Source: Paenibacillus xylanexedens
Lineage (GTDB): Bacteria > Bacillota > Bacilli > Paenibacillales > Paenibacillaceae
DNA: 64,000 nt
Assembly (NCBI RefSeq): GCF_017874615.1
Contig: NZ_JAGIKV010000030.1
Location: forward strand, 1 to 64,000
Direction: 5' to 3'
The position numbers were made by a program, and so were the translations under genes. Under the pieces are notes generated by a model. That model was not told the DNA's origin. It saw only the letters and a program-made list of their open reading frames with translations, and did no database searches. Each line of letters begins with the position of its first letter. The first letter of the stretch is position 1. Positions 1 through 8,008 of the stretch are shown piece after piece.

Positions 1-843
1 CAGAATGTGGCTGTGAAGACGGGATATCACTTTAAGTTTGATTTCAAAACCAAGGGCAATATGTTCGGGTCCAGAGACGGCATTCGCCTGACTCCAACCT
101 TTGATTTTGTCAGCAAAGACGGGAAAACACGCGTGCCGGTAGATCTGTATTACTCGACGAACCAGCGAAGTTTTATTCGTATTGGTTCAGCAGAGGATCA
201 AGTCAAGCGGTTTGTCATTCTCAATGATCGGTTACGTCAAGTACCTTCGGAACAGCTACGAGATACGGCGACCTATAAATATAATCGCTATGGCGAAATT
301 CATCCAGGGATGATGAGTGAACGTACGTATCAGGAGTATTACCGGGATAAATTTACGAAAATGAAAACCCCTGTAGGCGGATACAGTCTATTGCTGATGC
401 CGGAGCAATTACGTACGTTTATCGGACCCAAAACGAATATTCCGACGAACGCAAGTGCGGATGTACTTCGTGCAAATGCGGCCATTCAGCAGTGGTATGG
501 AGAGTATAGTCTACCCGCCGAGCCTTACGTGGTTCAAGCAGGAACCAATCTGGCCGAGTATGGGCGTACCCATGGTGGTTTGGATGCAAAGTCACCGATC
601 TTCCTGAAAAATGGTTATATCGTGGTCAACTTTAATTTAGAGTCGATCCAGGAAGGGAACCTAGGGGCTCCGCATCTGCAATATATCCATGCACCGCTGA
701 TGAACCAATGGTTGCTGGAAGGATTTCAGCGTCAAGTCGAAGATAGCTACGGCAACTCGTTCACTTTAAGGGACGGAGATGTGGTGTTCTACCATGCCGA
801 TCGTTCCAGCCGAGATGATTTCAGTGCACAGGTGCCACATTAA
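1..843 (+). CDS. DUF5704-like protein, C-terminal part
   Basis: The reading frame is already open at base 1, so this is the C-terminal part of a longer gene cut by the window edge; the GTG at 7 is probably internal. The remaining ~280 residues begin with a GYHFKFDFKTKGNMFG stretch and contain QQWYGEYSLP and GYIVVNFNLESI motifs that I associate from memory with the Paenibacillus DUF5704 family; function is unknown. It ends 90 bp before a WXG-type secreted toxin cassette, so a link to type VII secretion or cell-surface export is possible but is inference only. No membrane segment is visible in this part. Family call is moderate. Confidence 0.6.
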   Translation, partial: QNVAVKTGYHFKFDFKTKGNMFGSRDGIRLTPTFDFVSKDGKTRVPVDLYYSTNQRSFIRIGSAEDQVKRFVILNDRLRQVPSEQLRDTATYKYNRYGEIHPGMMSERTYQEYYRDKFTKMKTPVGGYSLLLMPEQLRTFIGPKTNIPTNASADVLRANAAIQQWYGEYSLPAEPYVVQAGTNLAEYGRTHGGLDAKSPIFLKNGYIVVNFNLESIQEGNLGAPHLQYIHAPLMNQWLLEGFQRQVEDSYGNSFTLRDGDVVFYHADRSSRDDFSAQVPH

Positions 844-935
844 TAAAACAAGCACGAAATATGCCGAACGTTTAGAACACAATAGGTTGAGATAAGGAAG
901 ACATAGAGTCCGGCAATGGACAGATGGAGAACGCG

Positions 936-1307
936 ATGAGTAGAATACAAGTAACCCCGGAGCGTTTGTTTGAAGCCTCACGAGAGGTTGAACGGACTCG
1001 CGCGCGAATGGGAGATACACGCGAGGAACTGGTTCGATTGATCCGCTGGATGGAATCAATGTGGTCCGGGATGGTGCGAGAACGGTTTTTAGAACGATTT
1101 GAAGAAACCCAGCCCCGCATGATCGAAACGCTGGAGCATTTGACCCACATCGCGAAGGAACTTCGAGACATTGGTGTCCGTTTTCAACAGGCAGATGAGA
1201 TGAGCGGGGCAGCAGTGGCAGGTACCGTAGCTACGATGTCGATTGGCGTGAAAGCAACGAATAGTCCTAGCAATAAAGGATATCGAATGGTGTATAATTC
1301 TCAGTAG
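936..1307 (+). CDS. WXG100-like head of a split polymorphic toxin
   Basis: A 123-residue helical protein with a W-S-G turn in MESMWSGMVRERF, the hallmark of WXG100/LXG-type type VII secretion substrates. The ATG at 936 is chosen over 924 because GGAGA lies at 927-931 and because the paralogous fused toxin at 8009 aligns from this Met (MSRIQVTPE versus MNTIKVTPE). The frame ends with TAG at 1305-1307, while the same frame continues at 1311 with the toxin section; in the paralogue both parts are one protein. So this may be the front half of a gene interrupted by one nonsense codon, or a stand-alone carrier. Likely secreted as a helical hairpin. Confidence 0.75.
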   Translation: MSRIQVTPERLFEASREVERTRARMGDTREELVRLIRWMESMWSGMVRERFLERFEETQPRMIETLEHLTHIAKELRDIGVRFQQADEMSGAAVAGTVATMSIGVKATNSPSNKGYRMVYNSQ

Positions 1308-1310
1308 CAT

Positions 1311-2102
1311 ATGTGGCTACCGGTTAATGAGAAGGGCGTGACAGATCAGGCAGCCCTTCAGGCGTTTGAAAAGGATAAGGGTAATTTAGATATTAGTACC
1401 TTGAATCAAGGCCCTGGTCCTGTCGAACCAATAGATCAGGATTTGATCCAATTACAGATTGAAGCACTGGAGTTGCGGGTTAACCCGTTTACGGGAGAGC
1501 CTGTCACGGACTCTTACGCCAAGATGATGATCGCATCTCTGAAATGGAGCCAAATCGTAGGCGGGATCGGGCTGGTCGTTGGAAGTGCGAAAGGCAGCAA
1601 AGGTCCATATAAAGGTCGCGGAACCAGTACAGCATTGGACAAAGTGAAGCAAACGATTCGGGAAGCGAAGGTGAAGAGAGATAAGTCAACAAACAGTGGT
1701 GTTGCTGGAGTCGCTCATGACAATTCTAAACTAATTAAAGGTAAAGGTGTCTACACTCAGTATTCAGGTGGGCTAAAACAGGCGAGCAAAGAAGATGCAG
1801 GTGCGGATTTGCTTGCAAAAAAACTTGGTGGACAGTCTCGAATGATTTTTAATAATGACCCCAAAGGCCGAGAGTTTGATACCGTGTCTGACATGTATAT
1901 TGGTCAGACTAAGACTTCGATGAATAGTCTGAGTTCTCAATTTAGGGAACAGGCAAAGGCAACTATTGAGGCTGCTATTGAAACGGGGAGAAAAGCATAC
2001 TTTCATTTTGAGAGAGCACCTGCTGATAAAGTAATTAGGCAATTAAGAGAATATGAGAAAAGATACGAGGTTGAGATTATCATCGATATCTCGCCATTTT
2101 AA
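1311..2102 (+). CDS. Pretoxin plus restriction-endonuclease-fold toxin
   Basis: 263 residues in the same frame as the WXG head, separated from it by TAG and one CAT codon. Residues 1-80 (MWLPVNEKGVTDQAALQAF, then NPFTGEPVTD) match the middle region of the paralogue at 8009. The tail (about 175-260) has the layout of Tox-REase toxins: NNDPKGREFD with D190, then D194, Q199 and K201 (IGQTK), then helices and FHFE and IIID strands; this predicts a metal-dependent DNase. No good ribosome site precedes ATG 1311, so expression would need readthrough of the TAG, translational coupling, or it is non-functional in this strain. The following gene is a likely immunity protein. Exact Tox-REase subtype uncertain. 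Confidence 0.75.
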   Translation: MWLPVNEKGVTDQAALQAFEKDKGNLDISTLNQGPGPVEPIDQDLIQLQIEALELRVNPFTGEPVTDSYAKMMIASLKWSQIVGGIGLVVGSAKGSKGPYKGRGTSTALDKVKQTIREAKVKRDKSTNSGVAGVAHDNSKLIKGKGVYTQYSGGLKQASKEDAGADLLAKKLGGQSRMIFNNDPKGREFDTVSDMYIGQTKTSMNSLSSQFREQAKATIEAAIETGRKAYFHFERAPADKVIRQLREYEKRYEVEIIIDISPF

Positions 2103-2124
2103 AGAAAATTTGAGAGGTGAAATT

Positions 2125-2532
2125 ATGTATCAATATCATGGTTGGGCTGTCATTTTAGAAAATACTGGTGATGGTGAGACAAGTAATGAAAGAGTAAACA
2201 TTGTTTTTGAAACGGTTAAAAATTATATCGAAAGTTTAAAGCCGAGTGTAGATGTGTTAGATGTGAAAGCGATAAACGGACAATATCATCTTTGGATGAC
2301 AGGACTATGGAATCGCGAGCCTTCACTAAAGTTTACTCCTGTAGAAATAATGAAGAATGTAGGGAGTATCGCGCCTGGTTCTTATGGGATGCTCTATGTA
2401 TTTAATGATGAGCATCCTGAATATTTTAATGAATTCAGTGTATACGTTCTTTCGAGAGGGCGCTTGGAACAGAAGTACGATCCATTCTTATCTCCATTAA
2501 TACCAGTGGTAGCTGATGATTCTGAATTTTAA
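2125..2532 (+). CDS. Imm7-like immunity protein
   Basis: 135 residues starting MYQYHGWAVILE, resembling the start of the Imm7 immunity family found beside polymorphic toxins. ATG 2125 is chosen because GAGAGGTGA sits about five bases upstream. It lies 22 bp after the Tox-REase stop in the same direction, the usual toxin-immunity order. It has no signal peptide or membrane segment, so it should act in the cytoplasm by binding the toxin domain. Family assignment rests on recalled sequence resemblance and context; an intact immunity gene argues the toxin is, or recently was, active, since immunity tends to be kept while toxin copies exist. Confidence 0.7.
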   Translation: MYQYHGWAVILENTGDGETSNERVNIVFETVKNYIESLKPSVDVLDVKAINGQYHLWMTGLWNREPSLKFTPVEIMKNVGSIAPGSYGMLYVFNDEHPEYFNEFSVYVLSRGRLEQKYDPFLSPLIPVVADDSEF

Positions 2533-2564
2533 AATTAAGATAGGGTAGGAAGTTATTTCTTTAT

Positions 2565-3190
2565 ATTTGATGAATTGTCAAACAAGTTCGACAGTTCCTC
2601 TGTGAAAGATTCGTGAGAGATCTCCAAACCCGAGCATTTTTGTTGAATCCATGTTGCCAGGATGAATACGGATCAGCAAAATAAAAGTACAGGCCATGGG
2701 TGGTTTCTAGATTGGCATAGCAAGCAAAAGCAAACTCCATGCCTCGGTCAGCTATAACCGTGAGGAATGTCCCTCTGGGGTAATGTGAGATAGACACCAA
2801 GAGCTATCTCCATGGAAAATGGGGTACGATTTGGCAGGGAATAATAGTGTATAAACTCGTTTTTATTTTCATTGAGTGTGGCTACGCAGCCTTTACTTTT
2901 CCCACGACCTGATACGATGGTATCCAGTTCCGAATATCCAAATGTTTCACGGGAGCGTACTTCTTATGGACGATCCGAAATGGTTCTGGCAATCTTAGAT
3001 TTACCGTGAGTTCTGCTGGTTTCTGACGCCTTCCCTTGTGCCGAAGGACCTTTAATGTGACGTGAACGGGACGTCCTGTATAGATCCAGCGATAGATGGT
3101 TTTAAGGAGAATACAGGCAGACTATCAGCACGGTAACGTTCGGTGATTCGTTCTGGAGACCACGATACCCTCAGTTTTTTCTAGTGAAGC
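2565..3190 (-). pseudogene. Degraded IS30-family transposase
   Basis: On the minus strand, stretches in different frames match IS30-type DDE transposases: TIYRWIYTGRP near 3090-3120, ELDTIVSGRGKSKGC near 2885-2935, then ADRGMEF and FYFADPYSSWQ near 2660-2760. The first two acidic residues (ELDT, ADRG) remain. The third, normally in a NEN motif after PYSSWQRG, reads NKN here, so the catalytic Glu is lost. Frameshifts and stops break the gene into pieces, and terminal inverted repeats were not found by eye. It marks the 815-bp gap between the immunity gene and the Mrr-like gene as a scar of transposition. Confidence 0.75.
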
Positions 3191-3346
3191 AGCCAAAGTA
3201 TCTGGAAATTTATCGGAGAAGCATTAGACATTTATCAAAATATGATTTTGGTAAGATTTTTGCAGGAATCTGAAGATGGATTATAAATTGAATATTTATC
3301 TATTTCCTTTTTTAAGAATGTATAAAGTAGGTTTGGAGGAAGAGAT

Positions 3347-4069
3347 ATGGCAAGAAGAAAAAGTAAGGCGAAACAGGAAGCAGAACTTTTTCAGGGACTA
3401 GCTGGCTTGGCTATGTTGGGAGGCACTGCGGGTACATATTCATTAACAAATTCATGGAAAGTTTCAATATGTGTTGGAGTTCTTGGAGTTATAGGTGTGA
3501 TTTCATTAATGGTTAGTCTTCAACGTAAACGAATGAAGCGTTTAAAGAGGTCGGGAATCGCAGAGATTGATCAAATGGATGGATTCCAATTCGAACAGTA
3601 TCTTGGGCATCTTTTTCGTTCTCAAGGCTATAAGGCCGAGGTTACGAAAGCAATTGGTGATTTTGGAGCTGACTTAATCTTAGTCAAAGAGGGAAAGCGA
3701 ATTGCAGTTCAAGCGAAACGCTACAGTAAAAATGTAGGGATCAAGGCGGTCCAAGAAGCACAGTCCTCTATTGCGCATTATGGAACAGATGAAGCATGGG
3801 TTGTTTCTAATAGTGAGTACACTTCAGCTGCGTATGAACTTGCAAAGTCCAACAAAGTGAGATTAATAAACAGAGAGATTTTAATTGAGATGGTGCTAGC
3901 CATGAAAGATCGGGGAGTTGTTACTATAGAGGCTTTCTCTGAAATACCTATAAACCAAAACACTTGTCCAGAATGTGGGAACAATCTTGTTAAACGTTCC
4001 GGTTCAAGAGGGGATTTTTTTGGATGCAATAGTTTCCCTAAATGTCGTCACACTGCACCAATGAAATGA
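3347..4069 (+). CDS. Membrane-anchored Mrr-like restriction endonuclease with zinc ribbon
   Basis: 240 residues. Two hydrophobic segments (about 15-32 and 38-57) are followed by a basic stretch and an Mrr_cat domain: FEQYLGHLFRSQGY, then GDFGAD (D105, D109) and QAKRY (Q122, K124), the PD-(D/E)xK-type active site. The C-terminus (about 205-240) carries a topoisomerase-type zinc ribbon, CPECG...GCNSFPKC. Mrr-like enzymes cut modified or foreign DNA; membrane-tethered versions may act on incoming DNA, which is inference. TTGGAGGAAGAG gives a strong ribosome site. It stands alone, next to an IS relic, so mobility is plausible. Confidence 0.85.
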   Translation: MARRKSKAKQEAELFQGLAGLAMLGGTAGTYSLTNSWKVSICVGVLGVIGVISLMVSLQRKRMKRLKRSGIAEIDQMDGFQFEQYLGHLFRSQGYKAEVTKAIGDFGADLILVKEGKRIAVQAKRYSKNVGIKAVQEAQSSIAHYGTDEAWVVSNSEYTSAAYELAKSNKVRLINREILIEMVLAMKDRGVVTIEAFSEIPINQNTCPECGNNLVKRSGSRGDFFGCNSFPKCRHTAPMK

Positions 4070-4239
4070 CTATAGGGAGCGAGATTTTACAATAGAGAAA
4101 CACATTGAAGTATAGTGAATAACTTCAACATTATGTTTATTTTTGAAGTTAAACTAAAAATACATCCAACAATGTGGGCGTCCTGGATGCTATTTTTGGC
4201 TTTTCTCATTTTAAGATTTGCAAGCTGGAATGTATTCCT

Positions 4240-4390
4240 TGTTGAGCGATGAAGTTGAGCTAGATTACTTCTGGATCGTGAAAGTTTTTTCAGAAGAGAA
4301 GTCGGCAGAGAGTACTTATGTATTTATATATTCAAGAGGGACAGTAGCCTGCTGTAAAATGGTTTGTAAATTTTGGTTCGTATAGGGCAC
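4240..4390 (+). pseudogene. Relic of the yaaA 3' end
   Basis: The sequence around 4292-4353 reads FSEEKSAESTYVFI in one frame and matches the end of the intact yaaA at 5842-6594 (FSEERSDESTYVFI). Similarity continues past the stop (GTAGCCTGCTGT is present in both). The relic lacks the yaaA stop and any start. An old duplication or gene-conversion event that left the SPFH pair between two yaaA ends is the simplest reading. Confidence 0.7.
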
Positions 4391-4403
4391 ACACTCGTAA
4401 AAT

Positions 4404-4437
4404 GCCATCAACCATTTGATGGCTCTTTTTTTTTTTT
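4404..4437 (+). terminator. Rho-independent terminator
   Basis: An eight-base-pair stem GCCATCAA/TTGATGGC with a CCAT loop is followed within two bases by a run of twelve T. It lies after the yaaA relic and about 335 bases after the Mrr-like gene, and would stop readthrough into the SPFH operon. Confidence 0.85.
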
Positions 4438-4612
4438 GTAAGACTAAGGTTGTCTTAATCGGAATATGTATGTACCTACAGAGGTCTATATGAAGTGACG
4501 TTGAATATCCTTGAAACCGAATACGAATTTACAAAGTATATATAAATGAGGATATAATTAGTTACCATTTATAAATTTGTACTCGGTTACATCCATAGAG
4601 GGGAGGACGGAT

Positions 4613-4771
4613 ATGCCATTTATTGGGGGAATCATTTTAATTTTTATCCTAGCATTTATTCTATGGTCATTAATGTTCCCGCTATTCAATAAAATAGGTA
4701 GTAGAATTTTGAAGAAATACAATAAATTCAAACAAGAGGAGAATGGTGATGAAAAATTCAAAGACGTTTAG
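4613..4771 (+). CDS. Small single-pass membrane protein
   Basis: 52 residues: an N-terminal hydrophobic helix (about 4-24, IGGIILIFILAFILWSLMF) and a lysine-rich cytoplasmic tail ending GDEKFKDV. ATG 4613 is preceded by GAGGGGAGGACGG, a strong ribosome site, so the longer upstream reading is unlikely. It overlaps the start of the SPFH gene by about 23 bases, pointing to coupled translation and a shared membrane role. Not recognised beyond that; it could be a partner of the SPFH protein, in the way small membrane proteins accompany flotillin-type scaffolds. Confidence 0.65.
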   Translation: MPFIGGIILIFILAFILWSLMFPLFNKIGSRILKKYNKFKQEENGDEKFKDV

Positions 4772-5627
4772 GGTAGGGGCAATTGCGGTTGCATTAGTTA
4801 TTATTGTGGGAGTGCTAATGGTGACCTTCTTTTTAACACGAATTCCTAATGGATATGTTGGGGTCGTTTATTCACCAAATGGAGGCGTAAAAGATAGCAC
4901 ACTGAGTCAAGGGTGGAAACTCGTTGGAGCGTTTGATAAAGTGACGAAATATCCGATCCGAATTCAAACGGTGGAATACAGAGATATTCAAATTGCTACT
5001 TCTGACGGGAAAAACATCACAATCGATTTTGCCTACAACTACCAAGTAGAACCAAGTAAAGTATCTTCTATATTCAATACATTTGGGCCAATTAGCATTC
5101 AAGAAATTGAGGATACATATCTCAAAACACGTTTCCGTGACGCAGCTCGTAAGGGGATTTCCAAGTTTACAGTCATTGATGTTTATGGTGAAAAGTCATC
5201 CGAAGCAGGAGTAGACGTGCAACAACGTTTTTCTGATGACGTTAAAGATTTAGGCTTTATTGTATCCAACGTTACTGTAGGTGTTCCTCAACCTGATGCT
5301 AAGACTCAGGAAGCAATCGATAAGCGTGTCGAAGCTTCTCAAGAACTGGAACGTAAAACGACTGAACTTGAGATCGCCAAGAAAGAAGCAGATCGTAAGC
5401 GCGTGGAAGCGCAAGGTAATGCAGACAAACTATTGATCGAAGCAGAAGGTCAAGCTAAAGCAAACAAAGAGCTTCAACAATCTTTATCGAGTCAACTCGT
5501 TGAATATGAAACCATCAAGAAATGGGATGGAGCACTTCCATATGTAAGTGGGTCAAATACGCCAATGATTCAATTGCCGACTACAAAAACAGAGCAAAAT
5601 AGCGGCACGGGGAGCGTATCTCCCTAA
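4749..5627 (+). CDS. SPFH/band 7 (prohibitin-like) membrane protein
   Basis: 292 residues. A membrane segment (about 8-30) is followed by an SPFH domain (RIPNGYVGVVYSPNGGV...RIQTVEYRDIQIATSDGKNI...FAYNYQV) and then a long charged coiled coil (about 195-250, repeats of KEADRKRVEAQGNADKL), the standard prohibitin/HflK layout. Such proteins form membrane-associated oligomers that scaffold proteases or microdomains. ATG 4749 is preferred over 4743 because GAGGAG ends seven bases upstream. Its start lies inside the small membrane gene, so the two form an operon. Partner and substrate cannot be told from sequence. Confidence 0.88.
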   Translation: MKNSKTFRVGAIAVALVIIVGVLMVTFFLTRIPNGYVGVVYSPNGGVKDSTLSQGWKLVGAFDKVTKYPIRIQTVEYRDIQIATSDGKNITIDFAYNYQVEPSKVSSIFNTFGPISIQEIEDTYLKTRFRDAARKGISKFTVIDVYGEKSSEAGVDVQQRFSDDVKDLGFIVSNVTVGVPQPDAKTQEAIDKRVEASQELERKTTELEIAKKEADRKRVEAQGNADKLLIEAEGQAKANKELQQSLSSQLVEYETIKKWDGALPYVSGSNTPMIQLPTTKTEQNSGTGSVSP

Positions 5628-5682
5628 TAGCGGTTTGAGTTGCACGCCTAGCTTTCTCACCAATTGAATGTGTTGAATTCTA

Positions 5683-5723
5683 ATGAACAAGCCGGTCCAA
5701 TCGTGGGCTGACTTGTTCATTTT
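5683..5723 (+). terminator. Probable terminator after SPFH gene
   Basis: ATGAACAAG at 5683-5691 pairs perfectly with CTTGTTCAT at 5712-5720, followed by a short T run. The T tract is brief, so termination may be partial. Confidence 0.5.
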
Positions 5724-5841
5724 GAGTCTTTTCAAAGGTACTATGAGGGATTTAGTTAAGCCTTGGCATTGGATTCGCCTGTCCAATCCTGTACAATGGA
5801 TAACGACAAAAACAACGGTAGATTAAGGATGGATTAGCACG

Positions 5842-6594
5842 ATGAGAATTATCATATCACCAGCTAAAAAGATGAAGATTGATACCGATCTTATGGCTAT
5901 CTCACAGATGCCGCAGTTTATAAACGAGTCAGAACAGCTATTGCGTTTGCTTCAAGAGTTATCCTATGACGAACTCAAAGCGATGTGGAAGTGTAACGAT
6001 GCAATCGCCGAACAGAACGTGGAGCGGATTCGGAATATGAATATAAAGGAAAATCTTACACCAGCCATCTATGCCTATGAGGGTATTCAGTATCAATATA
6101 TGGCTCCGGGTGTTTTTCAAAATGAGGAATTAGAGTATCTTCAGCAGCATTTACGCATATTATCCGGTTTTTATGGCATGTTGCGGCCTTTGGATGGGGT
6201 TACCCCTTATCGGTTGGAGATGCAGGGCAAGCTGCAAGGTCCAGGCTTTAAAACGCTCTATCAATTCTGGGGTAGCAAACTCGCAGATCAGCTTCAGTCT
6301 GAAAGCAACTACATTCTGAATCTAGCTTCGAAAGAGTATAGCAAAAATATTCTGCCGTTTCTGAGTGAGGAAACCCGGTTCATTACATGTGTATTCGGAC
6401 AAATGGTCAATGGGAAGCTTGTTGAAAAGGCAACCTGGGCCAAGATGGCCAGAGGTGAAATGGTACGTTATATGGCAGAACATAGGATTACAGATGTGAA
6501 GGACGTAAAAAACTTTGATCGGTTGAATTTCGCTTTTTCAGAAGAACGATCCGACGAAAGTACTTATGTATTCATACAAGCAGAGGGCAAGTAG
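5842..6594 (+). CDS. yaaA: Peroxide stress protein YaaA (UPF0246)
   Basis: 250 residues, full length for the family, starting MRIIISPAKKMKID, the typical YaaA opening, and containing LSGFYGMLRPLDGVTPYRLEM and the closing STYVFI. In E. coli YaaA lowers free intracellular iron during hydrogen peroxide stress and binds DNA; the exact chemistry is still unclear. AAGGATGG lies upstream of ATG 5842. It stands alone between the SPFH operon and a convergent secreted protein gene. A relic of its 3' end sits 1.3 kb upstream, so this locus has been duplicated. Confidence 0.9.
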   Translation: MRIIISPAKKMKIDTDLMAISQMPQFINESEQLLRLLQELSYDELKAMWKCNDAIAEQNVERIRNMNIKENLTPAIYAYEGIQYQYMAPGVFQNEELEYLQQHLRILSGFYGMLRPLDGVTPYRLEMQGKLQGPGFKTLYQFWGSKLADQLQSESNYILNLASKEYSKNILPFLSEETRFITCVFGQMVNGKLVEKATWAKMARGEMVRYMAEHRITDVKDVKNFDRLNFAFSEERSDESTYVFIQAEGK

Positions 6595-6649
6595 CCTGCT
6601 GTGCAACGGTGGATTCCTATACAAATTCGGCCCTTTAAGGTCACAATGA

Positions 6650-6679
6650 GAAAAGACGCAGGGGATGTATATCCCTGCG
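6650..6679 (-). terminator. Terminator for the secreted protein gene
   Basis: CGCAGGG at 6657-6663 pairs with CCCTGCG at 6673-6679. Read on the minus strand the hairpin is followed by GTCTTTTCTC. It lies about 120 bases beyond the stop of the minus-strand gene and just past the end of yaaA. Confidence 0.5.
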
Positions 6680-6797
6680 CCTGATCAAGAATTAAATCCA
6701 TGTCCAAAGCTGATGAGCTTTTGGGCTTACTTTCCGTATTCCTCAGGATAGAACCAGGATAGCGAATTCCTCCAATGTTCATATTACATCCTTCAGG

Positions 6798-7361
6798 TTA
6801 ACGAACATTAATCCAAGCGGTCCACTGTGTTGGAATATTAATGGAATAGACTGTACCTACAAATTGTCCCCCTGTAGTAGGCGCTTCATAAACCCAAGAA
6901 TAGGCCCAAGCATCTACGACACGGTCGCCGTCCAGATCAATAGCTTCAGACCAGTTGTTAGTCATTGTATTACCGGCGAGTTTGCCGTAGTGACTGCTGT
7001 CATAACCGATCTGGAAAGTAATACACTGAATCCAAGCACCACCGTGATCATTGGTCGTGGAGAGCGGGTTGTTATTGAAGCCGTAAATTTCTTGACCGCC
7101 ATTAGGAGATACGACACCATATACATTAATGTGAGATACTTTCGGAGCAGGCGCAAACAGAACTGGACCACCCGCATTATCAGCCTTCTGCGATTCAAAT
7201 TCAGCCTTAGCCGCTTTCACAGCTTCACGGAATTCTTTGGAGTTAATAATTTCTTCCTTTGTCATAGGTTTGGCTTGAGTCACATCACCATCTGCATAAG
7301 CAGCTACATTAAATGAAAGCACTAGAACAAGAATAAGAGCTAAACTAATCAATTTTCTCAT
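6798..7361 (-). CDS. Secreted protein of unknown function
   Basis: 187 residues starting MRKLISLALILVLVLSFNVAAYADG, a clear Sec signal peptide with cleavage probably after AYA. ATG 7361 is preferred to the GTG at 7376 since AAAGGTGG lies upstream. After a charged linker (TKEEIINSKEFREAVKAAKAEFESQ) comes a globular part rich in aromatic and Asn/Gly residues (GGAWIQCITFQIGYDSSHYG, LDGDRVVDAWAYSWVY) that looks like an extracellular beta domain. I do not recognise a family. It faces yaaA convergently and has its own terminator, so it is probably monocistronic. Confidence 0.75.
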   Translation of the reverse strand: MRKLISLALILVLVLSFNVAAYADGDVTQAKPMTKEEIINSKEFREAVKAAKAEFESQKADNAGGPVLFAPAPKVSHINVYGVVSPNGGQEIYGFNNNPLSTTNDHGGAWIQCITFQIGYDSSHYGKLAGNTMTNNWSEAIDLDGDRVVDAWAYSWVYEAPTTGGQFVGTVYSINIPTQWTAWINVR

Positions 7362-8008
7362 AGCAATAAATTCCACCTTTCTTTTTATGGGTATTCTTTA
7401 ACAAAAACATGCGGTTACGACAAATAGACCTGCTTGCAGCTTAAAGCCTCATGCCCTCCTCTCTTTTAAAGATGGTTCTTCCCCATTTTTCTTTACTGAA
7501 AAAGAAATTAAGGAGGTAGAACTCTACAGGCTAGAAAACTCTATGAAGTAGGAATGTATATGTAAAATGAATGCCTGCCAATGATTATGTGTTGCAGACA
7601 AAATGTAAAACTCATTTATACGCATTGATATCTTAGTTATGTTAGGCTCTGATACCCATCTTGATAATATAAGATTCCAAAATAAATATTTAAATTGTAA
7701 TATATTCCATTTATACAAACATATAGTACACCTAATCATCCGCACGAGTCAAGTTTCTTCATTAATACTATGATTTGTTAAAGTTTTCGGCTTGTCGTAG
7801 TAAAATGCCACAGTATCCTGTAGTCGTAAAAGGAAAACCCTCTGGAACATGTATACACCTACATAGAGATCGTATGGGGCTGAGGGACGGATATAAATCA
7901 TTCTGAGCGTGGATTCATGCAGTGAAATCAGGAGGTTAGCCGGATATAATTGCCATTAAACTTCTGCTAACATAGTTTTATCATATATTAGATGAGCGGT
8001 GAAAATGG
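7362..8008. other. Intergenic region, no gene seen
   Basis: 647 AT-rich bases between the divergent secreted protein gene and the WXG-EndoU toxin. It should hold the promoters of both. I could not settle on a convincing -35/-10 pair, and small open frames here lack ribosome sites. Confidence 0.4.

Larger units (their letters stand above)
4070..4612. other. Intergenic region with yaaA relic and terminator
   Basis: 543 bases with no intact gene. It holds a decayed copy of the 3' end of yaaA (listed separately), a strong terminator at 4404-4437, and just before the next gene an AT-rich stretch containing TATAAT at 4553-4558, likely the -10 of the SPFH operon. Confidence 0.6.

Noticed and set aside
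7386-7470. Mini frame ATG AGG CTT TAA after GGAGGG on the minus strand before the secreted protein gene
   Set aside because: Three codons, no attenuator hairpins found; probably chance.
4461-7900. Similar sequence near 4465 and 7851 (ATGTAT-ACCTACA-AGAG)
   Set aside because: Only about 40 bases with scattered mismatches; too little to call a repeat family.
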